From: Rotaria socialis
Lineage: Eukaryota; Rotifera; Eurotatoria; Philodinida; Philodinidae
DNA length: 64,000 bases
Direction: 5' to 3'
NCBI GenBank assembly: GCA_905331475.1
Contig: CAJNYU010001189.1
Coordinates: 4,652-68,651 of the forward strand
Positions 1 through 13,929 of the stretch are shown one piece after another (positions within the stretch are counted from its first letter, which is position 1; every line of letters starts with the position of its first letter). The notes below the pieces were generated by a model. It saw nothing but the letters and a program-made list of their open reading frames with translations, was not told the DNA's origin and ran no database searches. Both the position numbers and the translations under genes were made by a program.

Positions 1-104
<104 letters not shown>

Positions 105-852
105 ATATTTCTACACATGAGGATTTTTTGCACCCTAAAACTTTAACAAATAAATACTTCATATGTCTTCCATTTAGATGTTCCTTGTGTATATGATCGT
201 CGATAGCCTTTTGAAGTCGTCTGTCACGATCTGTATGGAGGACAGGGAAAGAAAGATCGGCTCAAATGTCTACGCTATATAGTTCAACAACCCATTTAGA
301 TAGTGATTCATAAAAGTCTTAAATTATTTTCATATCATACGCAAAAATACTAGAATTTCCTGAAAACAGATACTGCAAGTCGACACACCAAGTATCACCT
401 CATTTTCCATTTTGCAGTTTCGACTGATAATTATCGAGTCTGTCAAATATAGAAGCATACTATAGAACTTTGATAACAACAGAGATAATCTAAAACAACC
501 AGCGAATAGGAGAGCAAATTGAGGTATTCAGTAATTATCTTAGACACGTTACTACGATGCTTACATTGAGCTGGAACTATGTAATAGAGATAACTGATTA
601 TCTTATGTTGTGAATATCGTTGATTAATGTTGAGGATTATTCTTTTGTATGCAAAAATTATCGAATGATTGTGAACAGTACCGCTCTTTCTAGAATGAGT
701 TACATTTTCGAAAAAAGCACTGTAGTAATAATTTTAACCATATCTTATATATGTTGGAGAGAAAAAGAATTTTTCTCTATATGTTCTTATGTCGAAAATG
801 TCTTGTATCTATGCATCGTATCAGTTTCAGTTGACTTTAATCATCTTCGACA
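105..852. other. Intergenic, upstream of SK channel gene
   Basis: AT-rich sequence with no convincing coding segment or repeat. It presumably holds the promoter and 5' UTR of the downstream channel gene. I cannot point to a core promoter motif with confidence. Confidence 0.5.
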
Positions 853-3800
853 ATGATTCTTGATTTGGCTTCTCTATCTCAAGGCACGCCTCCATCAGTT
901 GAGCTTTCGCAAAAGGACACATTACCAGTAACAGATTCACAATCTCCCTTACAACAACAACAACAACAAAATCAAAAGCAAAGATACACGAGAAATGTTT
1001 CTCTTGTTGATGCCAGTCGCCGATTGATAAATCGAAAAATACGTTACAATCAATGGTAATAGAGTCATTTTCATACACAGCCTCGCTATTTAATTTATAT
1101 ATATTTAATTTTGTTTAGTTCAACTATTAGTGACATCATGTGTTTTGTTGGCATGACTGGAATAATTCTCATGATTATTGGAAGTGAATTGATCTTTGCT
1201 GCAAATAAACAGAATTATCTGAGAATCATCTTTGTTCTCAAGCTGGCTACTACCATTTCAACAGTGCTTCTAATTATTCTTGTTATCGTTTATCATTACT
1301 ATGCTTTGAATCTATATTGTCTTAATAATTCACTTGACGACTGGCGCGTAGGTTTGACCTTAAAACGAGCAGCGATAATTGCACTGGAACTAATGATTTG
1401 CGCCATTCATCCATTGTCTCGTCAAGTTTTGGTCATAGGGTATTCAAGCAGCGGCTCAACAATTTTGAATACATCGATTACTAACAATGATGAGGCAGCG
1501 AAGAAGCTGTTGCCATACAACTATCTCGATGTGGCCCTTGGATTACCAAGTAAGACGATGTCGTTTATCTAAGGAGATGAATTTTTCTTTTAGTGTTTTT
1601 CCGCCTGTATTTGTTTGGTCGCGTCCTCATGTTTCATTTAAGAGTGGTTCGTGATGTAACATCGCAATCGTTGAGTCACTTCAGTCGAGTGTCAATTGAT
1701 TTTACTTTTGTCATCAAATACTATCTGCAAATCTGGCCAACGCGCTCTCTGATGATACCCGGTACCTTTTTATTCTTCATTGGTAGTTGGAGTTTTCGAG
1801 CTTGCGAGTATCAGTCCGGGGTAAATCAAATATCGTTTCTTGATGCGATGTGGCTTTTCATTATCACTTTTACGACTGTCGGTGAGTATCGAGGAGCGAA
1901 AAATTAGTCTCAATTAAATTTGTGCACCGTCTTACTTATTGTTAGGTTATGGTGATTTCAGTCCAACGACATATTGTGGTCGAAGTAAGTAAATATAGTA
2001 GTATATAATTCTTCGATAGGCTCGTAGCTGAGATTATATGAGTGAGCTCTGTCTATTCGTGAACACAGAGATTGCGTTTTGTATCTTATGCCATGATCTC
2101 ATATGTAAAGTTCCAAAATAACAAGTTTTTCTATCGAAAAGCAATGATTTGTGTAATGATAATCTCTTCTTGTTTTCCTGCATCGGCCTGAAAAGATACA
2201 AAAGAATTGATTAAATTTATTTCTACGGTTTAATTAGTCGTAAACCCCTCCCCCATGTTGGTAGAAAGTTTTAGAAATCTTCAGATAAATATTTATTTTT
2301 AATCTTTTTTGTTCAATTCACAATTTCGAATTGACAAGAGATGAAAATCAAAACATAAATTTACATAAGTTACATAAATATAATAATTATCATTTTTTAG
2401 GGTATCGAAAGACAAAGCATATTCTCATTGTCGTCGTTCATAACTAATCAGCCCATTTAGAACAATGTAAACATAAAAATGAAGAATAAAATGTCTATCT
2501 GACGACGATTGGTGCTCGCCTCGTCGATCAATAATCTTCATAATGACTCATGAATGGAAAGAATGAATCTTTTCTCACTTTTCTGAACAGAGAGAAAAGA
2601 TGGTGCGAGAGAGAGAGAACATAAACGTATACAGAAAAAAAAATTTCTTTTCTGTGAAGAGTAATGGACAAATCAAGTAATAGAGAACATGGGCGAATTA
2701 TAAAGCCCGGGTCTTATATTAAGACGATCATTCAAAATTTTTAGGGAGGGGGGCTTCTAATCGAGGAGGCCCTTTTAATCCGGGGGTCTTCTTTTCCGAG
2801 GGGGGTTAATATTTTAACATCAACAAGCATTGTGGATGCAAAATCCGGTATCGTTGTATTCTACACCACCCATAGTACGTACAGAGGAGGTCTTTTTTAA
2901 AAGTCACGACGCATGTAAACGAACAATAGCAAGCTTGAATTTGTCATCTTGTAGATGATTAGAAACATTTCTGGTCCCTGTTTGAGTCAATTGCTTCGGT
3001 AGTTTTGTGTACCTTATTCGGAGAACTTTTTGTAAAGCTTAGGATAGCTGATGCCTTCGAAACTATATTTATCTCTATGCATCAATTTAAAATTTATGTA
3101 GGTTGAACATCAGAAAGCTAAGAGAACTGTTTAGATCTCAATTCTTGAACTGATGAGATAAAAATGAAAAATGACTCTATATTGGTACCTATTGACCAGT
3201 CAGAAATCATACACCAAGTGAAGACATCATAACAGACCATTGGACATTATCATAATAGAACACTCAGATTGTAAGAGATGATGCATAGCTATATAAAAAT
3301 CTAGACTATGAGAAACGCCAAAAAAAGGTTATTTTCATGATTTTCACTGTATCTAAAACAATATTGCTTCATTGCCCCATTTTCTGATATCTGAATGCGG
3401 GTTTAAGTTTCATTTTTAATCACAACAGTTATTTTTTGTTGAAATCCCAAGTTTTATCAGAGTGCACTGTCAATAAATCCGTTTACTTGATATTATAGAT
3501 ATTGCTGTCCTGATTGCTTTAACTGGCATCATACTAAGTGCAATTCTCATAGCAGTACTATTGAGAAAATTGGAATTTAGTCGTTGGGAAACGTATGTTT
3601 ATAACCTCGTCTTGAGCACTGAAATTAGCAAAGCAAAGAACCATGCATCGGCTAATATCATTAAGTATGCTATTGCCCTTTTTCGCTTCAAGCAACGTGG
3701 TCGATACTCATCATTTGAGTATCTACTGGCGCAAAAAAAATTATTTACTTGGATAAAAACAAATCGAAGCATCAGGCAAAAGCAGCGCAAATTAATTGAT

Positions 3801-3992
3801 GCGTGCGTAGATCGGGTAGAACCATTGTGTAGTCAAGCTCTCACAAATCCTATCAATGAACGAATTACACAGCAGTGCGTGCTGATGCAAGAGAAAATGG
3901 ATCGACTTGAAAAAAGACTAGTAGAAATGAATGGTGTGATGGAGTCGATTCAGAATTTTCTAAATATTTTACTTACTAAGGATATAAAATAA
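853..3992 (+). CDS. KCNN-like: SK-type small-conductance Ca2+-activated K+ channel
   Basis: Plasma-membrane potassium channel of the SK/KCNN family, opened by calcium through bound calmodulin. Five exons fit GT-AG splicing and keep frame: 853-1055, 1119-1549, 1594-1881, 1946-1984, 3499-3992, giving about 484 aa. The N-terminus carries a run of six Gln. Six membrane segments follow, with SK-typical blocks such as DDWR before S3, CAIHP after it and FRLYL near S4. The pore reads TVGYGDFSPTTYCGR near residue 305. After S6 comes RKLEFSRWETYVYN, which lines up with the calmodulin-binding domain start (RKLELTKAEKHVHN in vertebrates), and a C-terminal coiled coil. The filter has TVGYGD where most SK channels have SIGYGD. 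The first three introns are 44-64 bp; the fourth is about 1.5 kb and splits the gene just after the filter. Family call is firm; the exact start Met is less certain. Confidence 0.93.
1985..3498 (+). other. Long fourth intron of SK channel gene
   Basis: About 1.5 kb, far longer than the other introns here. It begins GTAAGT and ends in AG before the exon that encodes S6 and the calmodulin-binding domain. Most is AT-rich and featureless. A GC-richer patch near 2700-2815 with several runs of four to six G stands out and could be a remnant insertion, though no terminal repeats are clear. Confidence 0.75.
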
Positions 3993-5753
3993 ACATTTCA
4001 TGTATTAATGATTCAATCTTTAAGATGGCAGTGTTCATACAAAGAAGCAATGAACATTCGTTTCAGAATTTAAAAAATTTCTACGATTTTCTGAATAACT
4101 TTTGATAAGAGCTAAAAAAAAGGTTCATGAATATTGCTACTTGAAATCAAAACACTAGAAAATGTTAGAACATGAGTTTTATTCTAGTGATTCAGAAAAA
4201 AATCATTAGTTCAACTAGATGATCACCCACATATAGGTTGAAAAAGATTATTCAAAGTAGAAGTTTTTGATGAAAATTTATGAATTCATCGTCTCTATCA
4301 ATATACTATGTGCAATTATATCAACGAGGAAAGCTACCTCTCGATTGACTAAGTTTCGAAAGTTTCGCAATAGTATGCCGACTAGAATAATAATGGGCAT
4401 AAGATAAAGCTTTGGAATCCCTCTTGATGAAGCCAAGAAGAATGAGATGCATATCGTACATAAATCGTTTGTAAATTTTGGTCAAAAATGTATTTTTACT
4501 CTAAAAATAGTTTGCGTGTTGCCAGCACTTGTTTTTCTAAATCAATCGAATGAATCGAAGAAGCTTTCACTTCTTTTAAAAATAGCACAATCATTTACGA
4601 AAAAAAAATTAGAATTTTCAAGTAGCATAACACTTCTTTTTCATGCCAATAGACACAAAATATGAAGCACTCGGTTGATTCAACACTATATTTGTAGATT
4701 TATTTTATGCCATGCTCCTTTGAAATTGCTATAGAAAGTAACACGTACAATATGAAGATGTAAATTATTAGAATAAAAAAGCAGTTACATAAACAGAAAG
4801 TCTATCATCAATTGAATTATTAGGAAAAAAATAATCTTGTAAACCAAGGTATTCTAGCATATTGATTGATCTTAATAAGAAGCTTTTTTTCAAAGTCAAC
4901 GATAAAATGACAGCTACTAGTTGAATTTTTGAGATGTTTGACATCAACAAGATTTGCATTTCATTTTTATATTAAAGATAAATGTCATCTCTATTGTTAG
5001 TCAAATTATGATTTACTTAATAAGGTAAGATTTGAAATTGCGTAGTTCAAATCATTTAAATTTCAACGAATCAAAATTTCCTCTTTCCAATCAATTATAA
5101 CACTTACCCATGTTAAGATTCAATTTTACGAGTCAGCTTCACGAGTCTCTGTGTGATGAGTATTTGTTAATTAAAAGGTATTTCCCTCCCAGATACAATA
5201 AGTGACAATTGAATCACAGTCTGTAATTCATTTAAGAATTCAATATTTGAAATTTGTTTTTAGCATGGAACTGCAGAGAATTTTCAATAAGATTGAAGTC
5301 ACTGACAATATTTCTTCAAGGTTTCATATTGAAATTAAAACCTAAATTAAGTACTTTTTTACTGATTCCGATTAATTTAATGAACAGAGTGCCATATTGT
5401 ATTCTCGATCATTTCAATATGTGACTATTCCGAAGGTAACCTAAGGAAGAAAGATACGAATAAAAAGCTCATTATATGGTCAATAAATGAATTGGATTAA
5501 GTGAGATATTTCAGACGTTTAATAAAAATCATTTATATTCATATGAAAAATCTTAGACTTGAATATCATGTAAACGGATAGCCTTCCGCCATCTCTTGGA
5601 GTATTGCGCACAGTATTAAGTATTATTTCACTGCATTTTTTTCTGTCCTGTTTTCGTCACTTCTCAAATCTAACTAAAAGTTTTTGCAGCAAAGATAGAC
5701 AATTTTTTACTTGTTCCTGTTATATATAAGTGATACACGCACACGTGGCTTTA
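3993..5753. other. Intergenic, no recognised feature
   Basis: AT-rich sequence between the channel gene and the first GPCR. Short open frames here have no family resemblance and no coding look. Nothing else is supported. Confidence 0.5.
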
Positions 5754-6776
5754 ATGAAATCTCATCACTATAACGTGGAAAATATTTTTCAACTGAACGC
5801 AAATGTGAATACCTTGACGACGGATATATCGGATAGCCACATTTTCGAAACATCGATGACTCGTCTTGTGAAATATTATATATTACAAATTTTTCAAATA
5901 GCTTCTCTACTCTGTTCCATCATCATATTCTATTGTGTTGTTCGTGAACGCGAACTGCGTCGCTTGGCAAACCACAGTATGCTATTGATTTTGATGGATT
6001 GTTTTCTTCTCCAACTCGCCGAACTACCGATAACGTTGAGCTTTCTTAGAAGAGGATTATTGGAACCGAATTCTAGTCAATTGTGTCTGTATTGGATTTT
6101 TATTAATTATAGTTTAGAAACTATCAACAGTGTTGTTATGGCTTTTGCCAGTGTTGAGCGATTCGTCTTGGTATTTTATTCGCAGACAATAATGAAATCA
6201 CGATGTCGAAGAATTTTCTTTCATTATATTCCGATAGCATTGTGCTGCATGCTAGTAATTCTTTGGTATGGAATTCTTGTTCTCTTCAATTCATGCACGA
6301 ATACATTCAATTTTACTTTATTTTTGTGTGATTTTACTTGTTATCAATCGAATGTCTCGCTGGAAACTCTTGATTGGATAGGCAGTATGCTTTTGCCGAT
6401 CATCACTGTAATTGTTTTTAATGTAGCCTTGCTTACTCGTTTTATTTTAAAGAAACGCCGACTCAATGTAGCTTTCAATTGGAGTCGTACTAGAAAAATG
6501 ATCGTTCAACTAATAGCTGTAGCATGTGTATTTTTATTCACACAAGTGCCTTTGTCTGTGTTTGCAATAATTCGTCTTGTATTGTATCCGAATTTTCTTA
6601 CCGATATATTGACTCATTGGTTGTATTTTACGCCTTATTTTATTTATCTATTAACGCCATTTATTTACCTATTAACAACGAAAGAAGTCTTGCAGCGTTT
6701 AAAAGATTTCAAAATATTCCAATTCCAACATCGTCGTACTAACACTATAGGAGTGCAGATGATTCATCTAAGATGA
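5754..6776 (+). CDS. Rhodopsin-like (class A) GPCR, orphan, divergent
   Basis: Single-exon seven-helix receptor of about 340 aa in the plasma membrane. I chose the ATG at 5754; the open frame extends eight codons further but without an ATG. Hydrophobic segments come in the expected order. The end of TM3 reads ASVERFVLV, so the DRY motif is ERF. TM6 ends near QVPLSVF and TM7 reads LTPFIYLLTTKEV, an acceptable version of NPxxY. Cysteines before TM3 (QLCLYW) and in the second extracellular loop are present. It differs from the GPCR cluster at 33-56 kb and is not part of that duplication. Ligand cannot be told from sequence; orphan class A receptors of this kind are often peptide receptors, which is only a guess. 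Confidence 0.85.
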   Translation: MKSHHYNVENIFQLNANVNTLTTDISDSHIFETSMTRLVKYYILQIFQIASLLCSIIIFYCVVRERELRRLANHSMLLILMDCFLLQLAELPITLSFLRRGLLEPNSSQLCLYWIFINYSLETINSVVMAFASVERFVLVFYSQTIMKSRCRRIFFHYIPIALCCMLVILWYGILVLFNSCTNTFNFTLFLCDFTCYQSNVSLETLDWIGSMLLPIITVIVFNVALLTRFILKKRRLNVAFNWSRTRKMIVQLIAVACVFLFTQVPLSVFAIIRLVLYPNFLTDILTHWLYFTPYFIYLLTPFIYLLTTKEVLQRLKDFKIFQFQHRRTNTIGVQMIHLR

Positions 6777-9700
6777 ATCAATAGTATTAAGTGCTAGACT
6801 CTTTACGAACAAACTCAATTGACTTCTATTGAATATTCGATGTTGTTCTTTTATTGTAGCGTAAAAATTTTTCTTTTTGAAATATTTATTCAAAATGATT
6901 TCAAAAATCAATTTATATTTTATCAAAATATTGATATATTTTTGGGCTTAATTAGAATAAAAGAAAAATGTTAAGTATACCAATGGCTGTTTTTCTCTAT
7001 AGTTTCTATCGTTTCAACAAGTTCTATATCATTTAACATCTATGATATCCTCAATATTGTCAATAACAATTAATTTCTGTGTTACTTTTTTCTCTCTACT
7101 ATACACCTAGCAAGAATGGAAACATCAATAACAAACAAAGCTATAGAAATCTGATTTTCTTTGTCTAGGTAGGCGAAAGTCTCTAAATATAATGTATTTG
7201 AAAGTTTATCGAAATTATACTGCAGAATCAATGAGATGAAGATGGACCATCAGTTTTTCCGAACCTTAGAGTCGTTTTTGTTTGCTGGTGAAGTTCTGTA
7301 GAGTTACTATTGCCGTTATGTAATGGAAGTACCATCTAGGACACTTTTACTAATAATCAAATGCTGAAGATTCGTCTAGTGTTCGGTGATAATAGGTGGA
7401 GAATCTGTTAATATTGGTGCCAATAACTAAGGTATGAATAGTTGCATTTTAATCAGGTAATCAGAACGAATGAAATAAACGTTCATCATAACCGACTGCT
7501 AGCTTATATGGTTGCATCAAATATCGATGATGTTGACCGACATCAGTGATTCTGTATTTACTGCCTTGTGCATCTTTGAACATATACCCTTCAAAATTGC
7601 CTCACTCGATACCACTACGATTGCATCAAATAATTACATCGAATAAGAGACGGACTTTGTGGATTTCACACAAAAAGAGTTGTCAGAGTTTTCAGCGTTC
7701 ATCTAATTTCGCTTCGATGGTGACCTATAGGGATTTATTCTTATCGATCTATTTCTCTATGCGGTGTGTGCTTGATGAATCAAAAATAGAAAGTTACTTT
7801 TCCTTTCTTCGATGACATTTTCGTTAAGAAGGTTGGATTTTTCATATAAAATAGATAAAAATGAGGCAATCAATCGTGAGAAAAACTGTCTACAAACTTC
7901 CTCACCTATGTTTTTTGTTATATTGTTTCATTTCTTACTCATAAAGCGAATAACTTGTTGGCGTAGTAGTTTATGACTAAACGAGAAATGAAAAGAATTC
8001 AGATGGTACTGTCATCTTGCTACAGCAATAGAAAATTAATTGATGAAGAAGTAAATTAAATATATTCAAAAGCATTGTTTAGGAATATCTTCCGACTAGC
8101 ATCAATTATATCTAGAATGGCGTTAAAATAAAAGATAAGTACGAGAATACCTTTTTTTAAATCTATGTGAACTGAAATGAAACTAAATGATTTTGATATT
8201 ATCATTAAATTTAACGTTAAACTTTCAGTAAATATTTCAATTAGACAAATGCATGACGAATAGCAATAGATATAATCAGCTAGTTAACAAAAAATGAGTC
8301 AACTATTGTAATAAAGGCTGAGACACGGGAACCAGGAGTTAACTCAAGCGATAACAGATGAAATATACAATTAATTGGTAGTGCTAGACTAAACATATCA
8401 AACGAACTATTTGTTACCTGTGGGTGTGGGTGTATGCATGTTAGTGTCCTCGACAGAAAGAGGCAAGCGAATACTCTCGTTATGCAGCTATTTATTGATT
8501 TATCTGCAGATCGCATACATTTAATGAAAAAAGCAGGTGAGATTTTCGCGTCTTTTCATTTTCTCTATATATCACAAATACTAGTTACCACCGTCCTATG
8601 ATAATTTCAGACTGAAAAATCAGATTGTAGTTTCCTCTTACTCTTCATTACAGACAATAAAAAAGCACCGGTTGCCTAATAGGATCACAATACAAAAAAA
8701 TTATTTTATGTCATCATTACAATTAGTACAATTTCACTGTTTCTATTGCAGAAACTAGAAATTAATTTGGCACTCCAATTACAGATCCTTGAAACATGGA
8801 TGAATCTTAACAAAAGATTGTTCTCGTATCCTAGGATGCATTCCTTCAGTTCAGATAACGGATGCATGAATTTCCAAAGCGTTAGTCACAGACAGCTTGC
8901 TATAAAAAACGGACACTTTTTTACTAAAGGCTGATTCATTTTGGTAGATGTAATTATAATCTATTGAAATAGTAAATACTTCATCTAGTCATATAATTGT
9001 AATCAAATGGCTATCACGTGGTTTCTTCAGAGTTGTATTGAGATTTCTCGTGATAATCATGTATTGTTAGCATACAGAGACTTCTGCAGATAAATGAGGC
9101 TCACAGAATTTGGCATGCGTAGACTTCTCACACATATTATTGTTCAAACATATTGCTTTTTTAAAAGCATCAAACATATTAAAGCAAGAAAAAAACGTGT
9201 GTTGATTCATTGTCACTTAATCTCAACGTTGGCTGTGTGCCATTTTTTAAATCGGAAATAACCAACTGTTAACACTGTAAAAGAGGAATCATTCTCCATT
9301 TTTCTATTGATTTCGGCTGTGTAGAAAAGAAAGTTGCCATCCAAACATGCTTTGTACAAGCAAATGAATTTTCACGAGAAAATGAAAAGTATTATCAGCG
9401 CAGCGCTATTGAGACTAAAAAAAAGAAGCTCACATGTCTCCTTTAATTTCACTAACATAATATGAAATACGTCTAATTAAACAATCCTTCATGAAAGTCT
9501 ACCTTGTTTCTGAGATATATAACTAGTACGTTTTTAGTTGCTAAGGTCTGTAATGAAAATAATGAAGGCATAGCAGTCTGACCAATGCGAGTTATTCTTC
9601 AATCAATGAAGGTTGAATATTGGTAAGTTCCTGTTCTGGGTACGAGTTAATTTATACTGAACGAAAAAATTGATTTTCTTCAATTGAATAGAATATTGTT

Positions 9701-11731
9701 TATTTTGACAATGAAATAAAGCAGAATATCTGCGACTTGAATGGGCTTTATTGTGTTTCTATGCAAATAGAAATATTTGTATTTTTCTTGCGTATTTTTA
9801 CACCACAAAACAGAGTTGTCATTGAGTGTTTATTTTACTGTAATAAATATATATAAATCAATTTAAAAGAATAAAAACCAGCATGTTTGGCAAAAATAAC
9901 TTTCTTATTTTTACTATCGAGGCTGATAATGTTATCTTGTGGGATTTCTTTTTATAAACTATTTTATTTGTTCACCCGATAATTAAAATCGATGACGTCT
10001 TGACGCAATGGTGAAATGAATTTTGAAAAGTTTTCTTTCTCATTCAGCTGGGGAAAAACTACATTGAAAGCTAAATGAAAACAATCATGTGCGATGATCC
10101 ACATTGGGCGATAAAAAGTTCTATAGTAACAGAGGAAACAGAACAGCACAGAGAGAAAAGAAAGAGTATTGCTCATATTTTCAAAACAACTCAGATAAAA
10201 TTGCATCAAACTCTTTCTTTAGAAATTTCGAGACCAGGAAAAGTGCTACTCATGTGATTAATAATATAAATTAAACTGTTCTAGCAAAATTCCAAATAAT
10301 CCTAAGCCTCGATCAAAGTACGAGCAAATGGATACTTTTGTCAATGTTCTAAATAGCTCATCTGCTAATTATATCCGTACAATGAGTTGTAAGAAACGTG
10401 ATGTTTAGTTTTCTATTTAAAAATGTTGCATGCTAATCCCCGTAAGTGTATACTATCGTGGTTAATTTCTGTGCACTCAAACTTCGTATATCTAAGAAGA
10501 ATGTTGATGTTGAAATTTTCTTTTTCTTGTATTATTACTAATTACATGGGATAAGATCGGAATGGCAAGATGATTTTAATGAGACAACTATAATATTTTT
10601 ATCGCTTCATATACAATATCTGTCAGCGAACGAGAATGTACGTCCTGATCGAAGCATATTTATGCAGCGTGTCGACGAAAGTTTATAGAAGATCGTTTAA
10701 AAACGTGCCAGATTTCAATCGAACTGTTGTATAATTATATTAATTTATTTCTTTGGAAGTGTGTTTTTCCAACTGGATCAATCGTTCGATATTCCATGCT
10801 AATCAAAATCAGACATTCTCTGTACAGCAATTTATAATGATAGTTTAGGATGACTAATGTATAAGTTGCTATATCTTTGATTCAGTATCCCAAGATTTCT
10901 TTATCGCCAGTATCGACTAGTTGATTATGATTGTACACCGACACTAATAAAGGATCTTGTTGATCAAATATGGAAGGTTGATGAGATTTACTTTAAGTGA
11001 CTAGTAGGTTATATCTCTGCAAATATTTGTTTTCTACTCTAATTTCAAAATTTTTGCAGTTGATACACGTGTAATAGTATGAATTTTTTGGTCAAAACTA
11101 CATATATTGCCCGGTGCCCTTCCACAATGAACGAATTCTGAATTAAAAAGATTCAAAACAAGCTGAAATACTATAGGTTAATTGTTTCTGAATGTAACTA
11201 TCATATTATTTTCACAGATAAACTATTGCCAGAGCATGAATATTGTTTGGCACTTTATAAGATGCAATGAGATTTTCGATGATTATAATGAACTTGTTAA
11301 AACTTAAAAATTTTCTTCAGCATGGACCATGTGTATTCTGTTCTAGTCTTTAATAAGTTATACCAGGTAATCATATAAGCCTCCAGATTATTTTTTCATT
11401 CAGTTGAATAGTATTATATATCGCCTTGGATTATTATAACTTCCAAAAAACTCACGCTTTTCTATATAAAATTTTACTTATTTTTAATAGATTCTCAATT
11501 GAAAATGATTAGTGAACGAGGAATTATTATTTATATAGAATTAAATTTTTTGTTTGTTTCAGAAACGTCTTGTAGTAGAAGTATAGTAACGAGGTGAAAA
11601 ATTATTAATATCAACTATTTCAAATCTGCTGAAAAGATAAATCTATCACAAAGAAAGACAGGTAGTGAAATATGATTGAAATAGTTATTAATAAGTAGCA
11701 AAATAAAAATATTGTATCGAACTTTTAAGAA
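6777..11731. other. Intergenic, about 5 kb, no recognised gene
   Basis: AT-rich with scattered short open frames that resemble no family. A short TGTGGG-like stretch (gggtgtgggtgt) lies near 8425-8436 inside otherwise ordinary sequence. No gene, RNA or terminal-repeat element could be supported. Confidence 0.5.
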
Positions 11732-13720
11732 TTAATGTTTGTCAACAAAGTTCATAAGCGAAACAGCAAGTGTACCGTGAAACGACAAATTTTTCTTTCG
11801 TATCAAGCGTGCACACATACATTTCAAATTTAATTTGAATCTCCTTTTTAATAATTGCTTTATCTCCGGTATTGCAGATAAGTCGGCAGGGGTCTCTCCC
11901 GACACATTCGCAAAATCTATATGAGCCCCAGCGTCACAAAGAAGATTCAATAAGGGCTCATCACTGGCAGATTTACTTGAAGCAATAACATGTAGCGGTG
12001 TATTTTGTAGAATATCGAATGCATTTGCAATGGCACCACATTTTAAAAGCATACGAGTTGTCTGCAAACACGGATATCTGCAATGAAAAACGTATAGCAA
12101 TGCAAAACTTCCTATGCGATGTATATAACGAACTTGCAAATATGTTTAATATGATAATCATTTACCCGTGTACGAATATCCACAGATAGATGTAGTAAAG
12201 ACATTCCGGAGTCAATCTGAGTGTAATGATGTTGAACAATAGAACGAAGAATATGAAACAGTAATTCTTTTTCCGCGATGGAGATAGCGCATTCTATCAA
12301 ATACTAAAGGAAACATTGTTCAAATAAAATAAAGATTATCTATACGAGAAATACATTTTACCTGGCTTGTTATTGTTATTAGGAAAAGTAAAGTAAAAAG
12401 ATTGTCATTGAAATTCTGTTTATCACGTTCTAGTTCTGAACATATTGCTTTTATTACTATGATTATTGCTTCCGTTGGTATTGATTTTGTTTTGTATAAC
12501 ATTCTACTAAAAAGTGATGCAAAACGACGCAAATGTTTTGAATCAATTGAAATTGAATATTGTTGACACAAGCCAAGTTCGTATATCCAATAGGTAACTG
12601 CCTCATGGTACTGTCCAATGTCGGCTAGTATAGCACCGCGATAACATAACGAATAACGATATTCTCCATTAGTTGGCCCAAGCAATCGTTCACGTACCAA
12701 CAAACCTTCAATATGCATTAGTTCTGTATTCGTACGTATTTTTTCCAGTTGATCGATTGTTTGACACTCATACCGATTATGAAAGATTGTATGGGTAGTT
12801 GTTGTCATAGCTTTTGAAAGATTGTGAGTCGTTCTGAGATCGAGTGCTCGAGAAAAACAGTTAAACGATTGATTAAGATCATCATTATCACGGTTAGTAC
12901 AAGCGAACGCACTACCAAGCAGCTCTTGAGCTTCTATTCTTTCAAGTACTGAGCTGTACGGAGAAATAATATCTACAAGATCTGGTCGTTTTTTTTCTGC
13001 TGCCCACATTAATGGACTCATTTGGTCGACAATAGCGCGAAAATTATGGGCTCCACGTTTTAGCAAAAATTCTACAAGTTCAATGGAAGCACAAACAACA
13101 GCGTCGTAAAGCGATGAACGACCATTGGCATCACATTCATTTACATCACAGTTTAACTCATCCACGAGATACGTAACCATATGGCGATGTTTATGGCATA
13201 CGCTCACCATTAGATTTGTATCATTGTTTTCTTTGTTGAGATGTATATTAGCACCGTTGTCAATCAAATAACGAGCCATGCTCACATTCCCATTGTAACA
13301 AGCACCACGTAGTGGTGTTGAACCTGTTCGAGTTCGATGATTAACATTAGCTCCATGTTCGACTAGTAATTTTACCATGTCGAAATTATTAATCGATGTA
13401 GCTGCCCACAGCACCGAAATATTGAAGAATATTTGTCGACTTGGAGTGAAATCTCCGAAAGTAATATTATTGAGTACTTCTAGATCTGGTTTGTAACGTT
13501 GAAGCAACATGCGCATCACATCTCTATGATCATTTAAACAAGCAATCATCAGAACAGTGCATTTTTGTGAATTTCTCTCATCATATAGTCGATTTAAGTA
13601 CAAAGCAGGATTGGACACTGTAGATAAATGGTGTTCTAATAAATTAACGTCTCCTTGTCGAACAGTCGATAATAGCAAATTATCAAATTCACCAGTCGAT
13701 TCGCAACCAGATTTCATCAT
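11732..13720 (-). CDS. FEM1-like: FEM1-family ankyrin protein, CUL2 E3 ligase substrate receptor
   Basis: Ankyrin-repeat adaptor that, in the known family, recruits C-degron substrates to CUL2-RING ubiquitin ligases. Three exons on the minus strand fit: 13720-12362, 12303-12175, 12061-11732, giving about 605 aa against 615-670 usual. N-terminal ankyrins are clear (VLWAATSINNFDMVKLL, HGANVNHRTRTGSTPLRGAC). They are followed by the family-specific helical middle with EAQELLGSAFA and MHIEGLLVRERLLGP, matching EALELLGASFA and LHMEGLIVRERILG of vertebrate FEM1B. C-terminal ankyrins and the closing block LKCMCARLIRKKNL...FVDKH match the FEM1 C-terminus. Exons 1 and 2 join in phase 0; the exon 2/3 join is less sure because two acceptors are close, and the chosen one leaves out about 14 residues found in FEM1B. 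Introns are 58 and 113 bp. Confidence 0.93.
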
Positions 13721-13888
13721 ATAAGAGGATGCGTCGACGTTGAAAATATTATTGTAACAGACGCATTTTCAGTCGCATGTGTAACTTGCTGTTCTTTGAT
13801 TTTTGTTTCATTCTATCATCATGTTTGTTATAGAAAATGTGAACTCACGGCACAAACATTCGTAGGAAAAAAAAGTATTACTCGGAAG

Positions 13889-13896
13889 TGAGAGAG

Positions 13897-13927
<31 letters not shown>

Positions 13928-13929
13928 AA
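13889..13929. repeat. GA / GAAA microsatellite
   Basis: A short GA run passes into about eight perfect GAAA units, ending at a TTTATT boundary. It lies about 170 bp upstream of the FEM1 start codon. Simple repeat, likely length-variable. Confidence 0.95.

Noticed and set aside
2689-2815. GC-rich patch in SK intron 4 as a mobile element
   Set aside because: Runs of G and a GGGTCTT motif recur, but no inverted ends or target duplication could be set.
7546-7815. 89-codon open frame upstream of nothing recognisable
   Set aside because: Random-like residue order, no motifs and no matching exon nearby.
13889-13929. GAAA tract as a regulatory element of FEM1
   Set aside because: Simple microsatellite; position upstream of the gene is not evidence of function.
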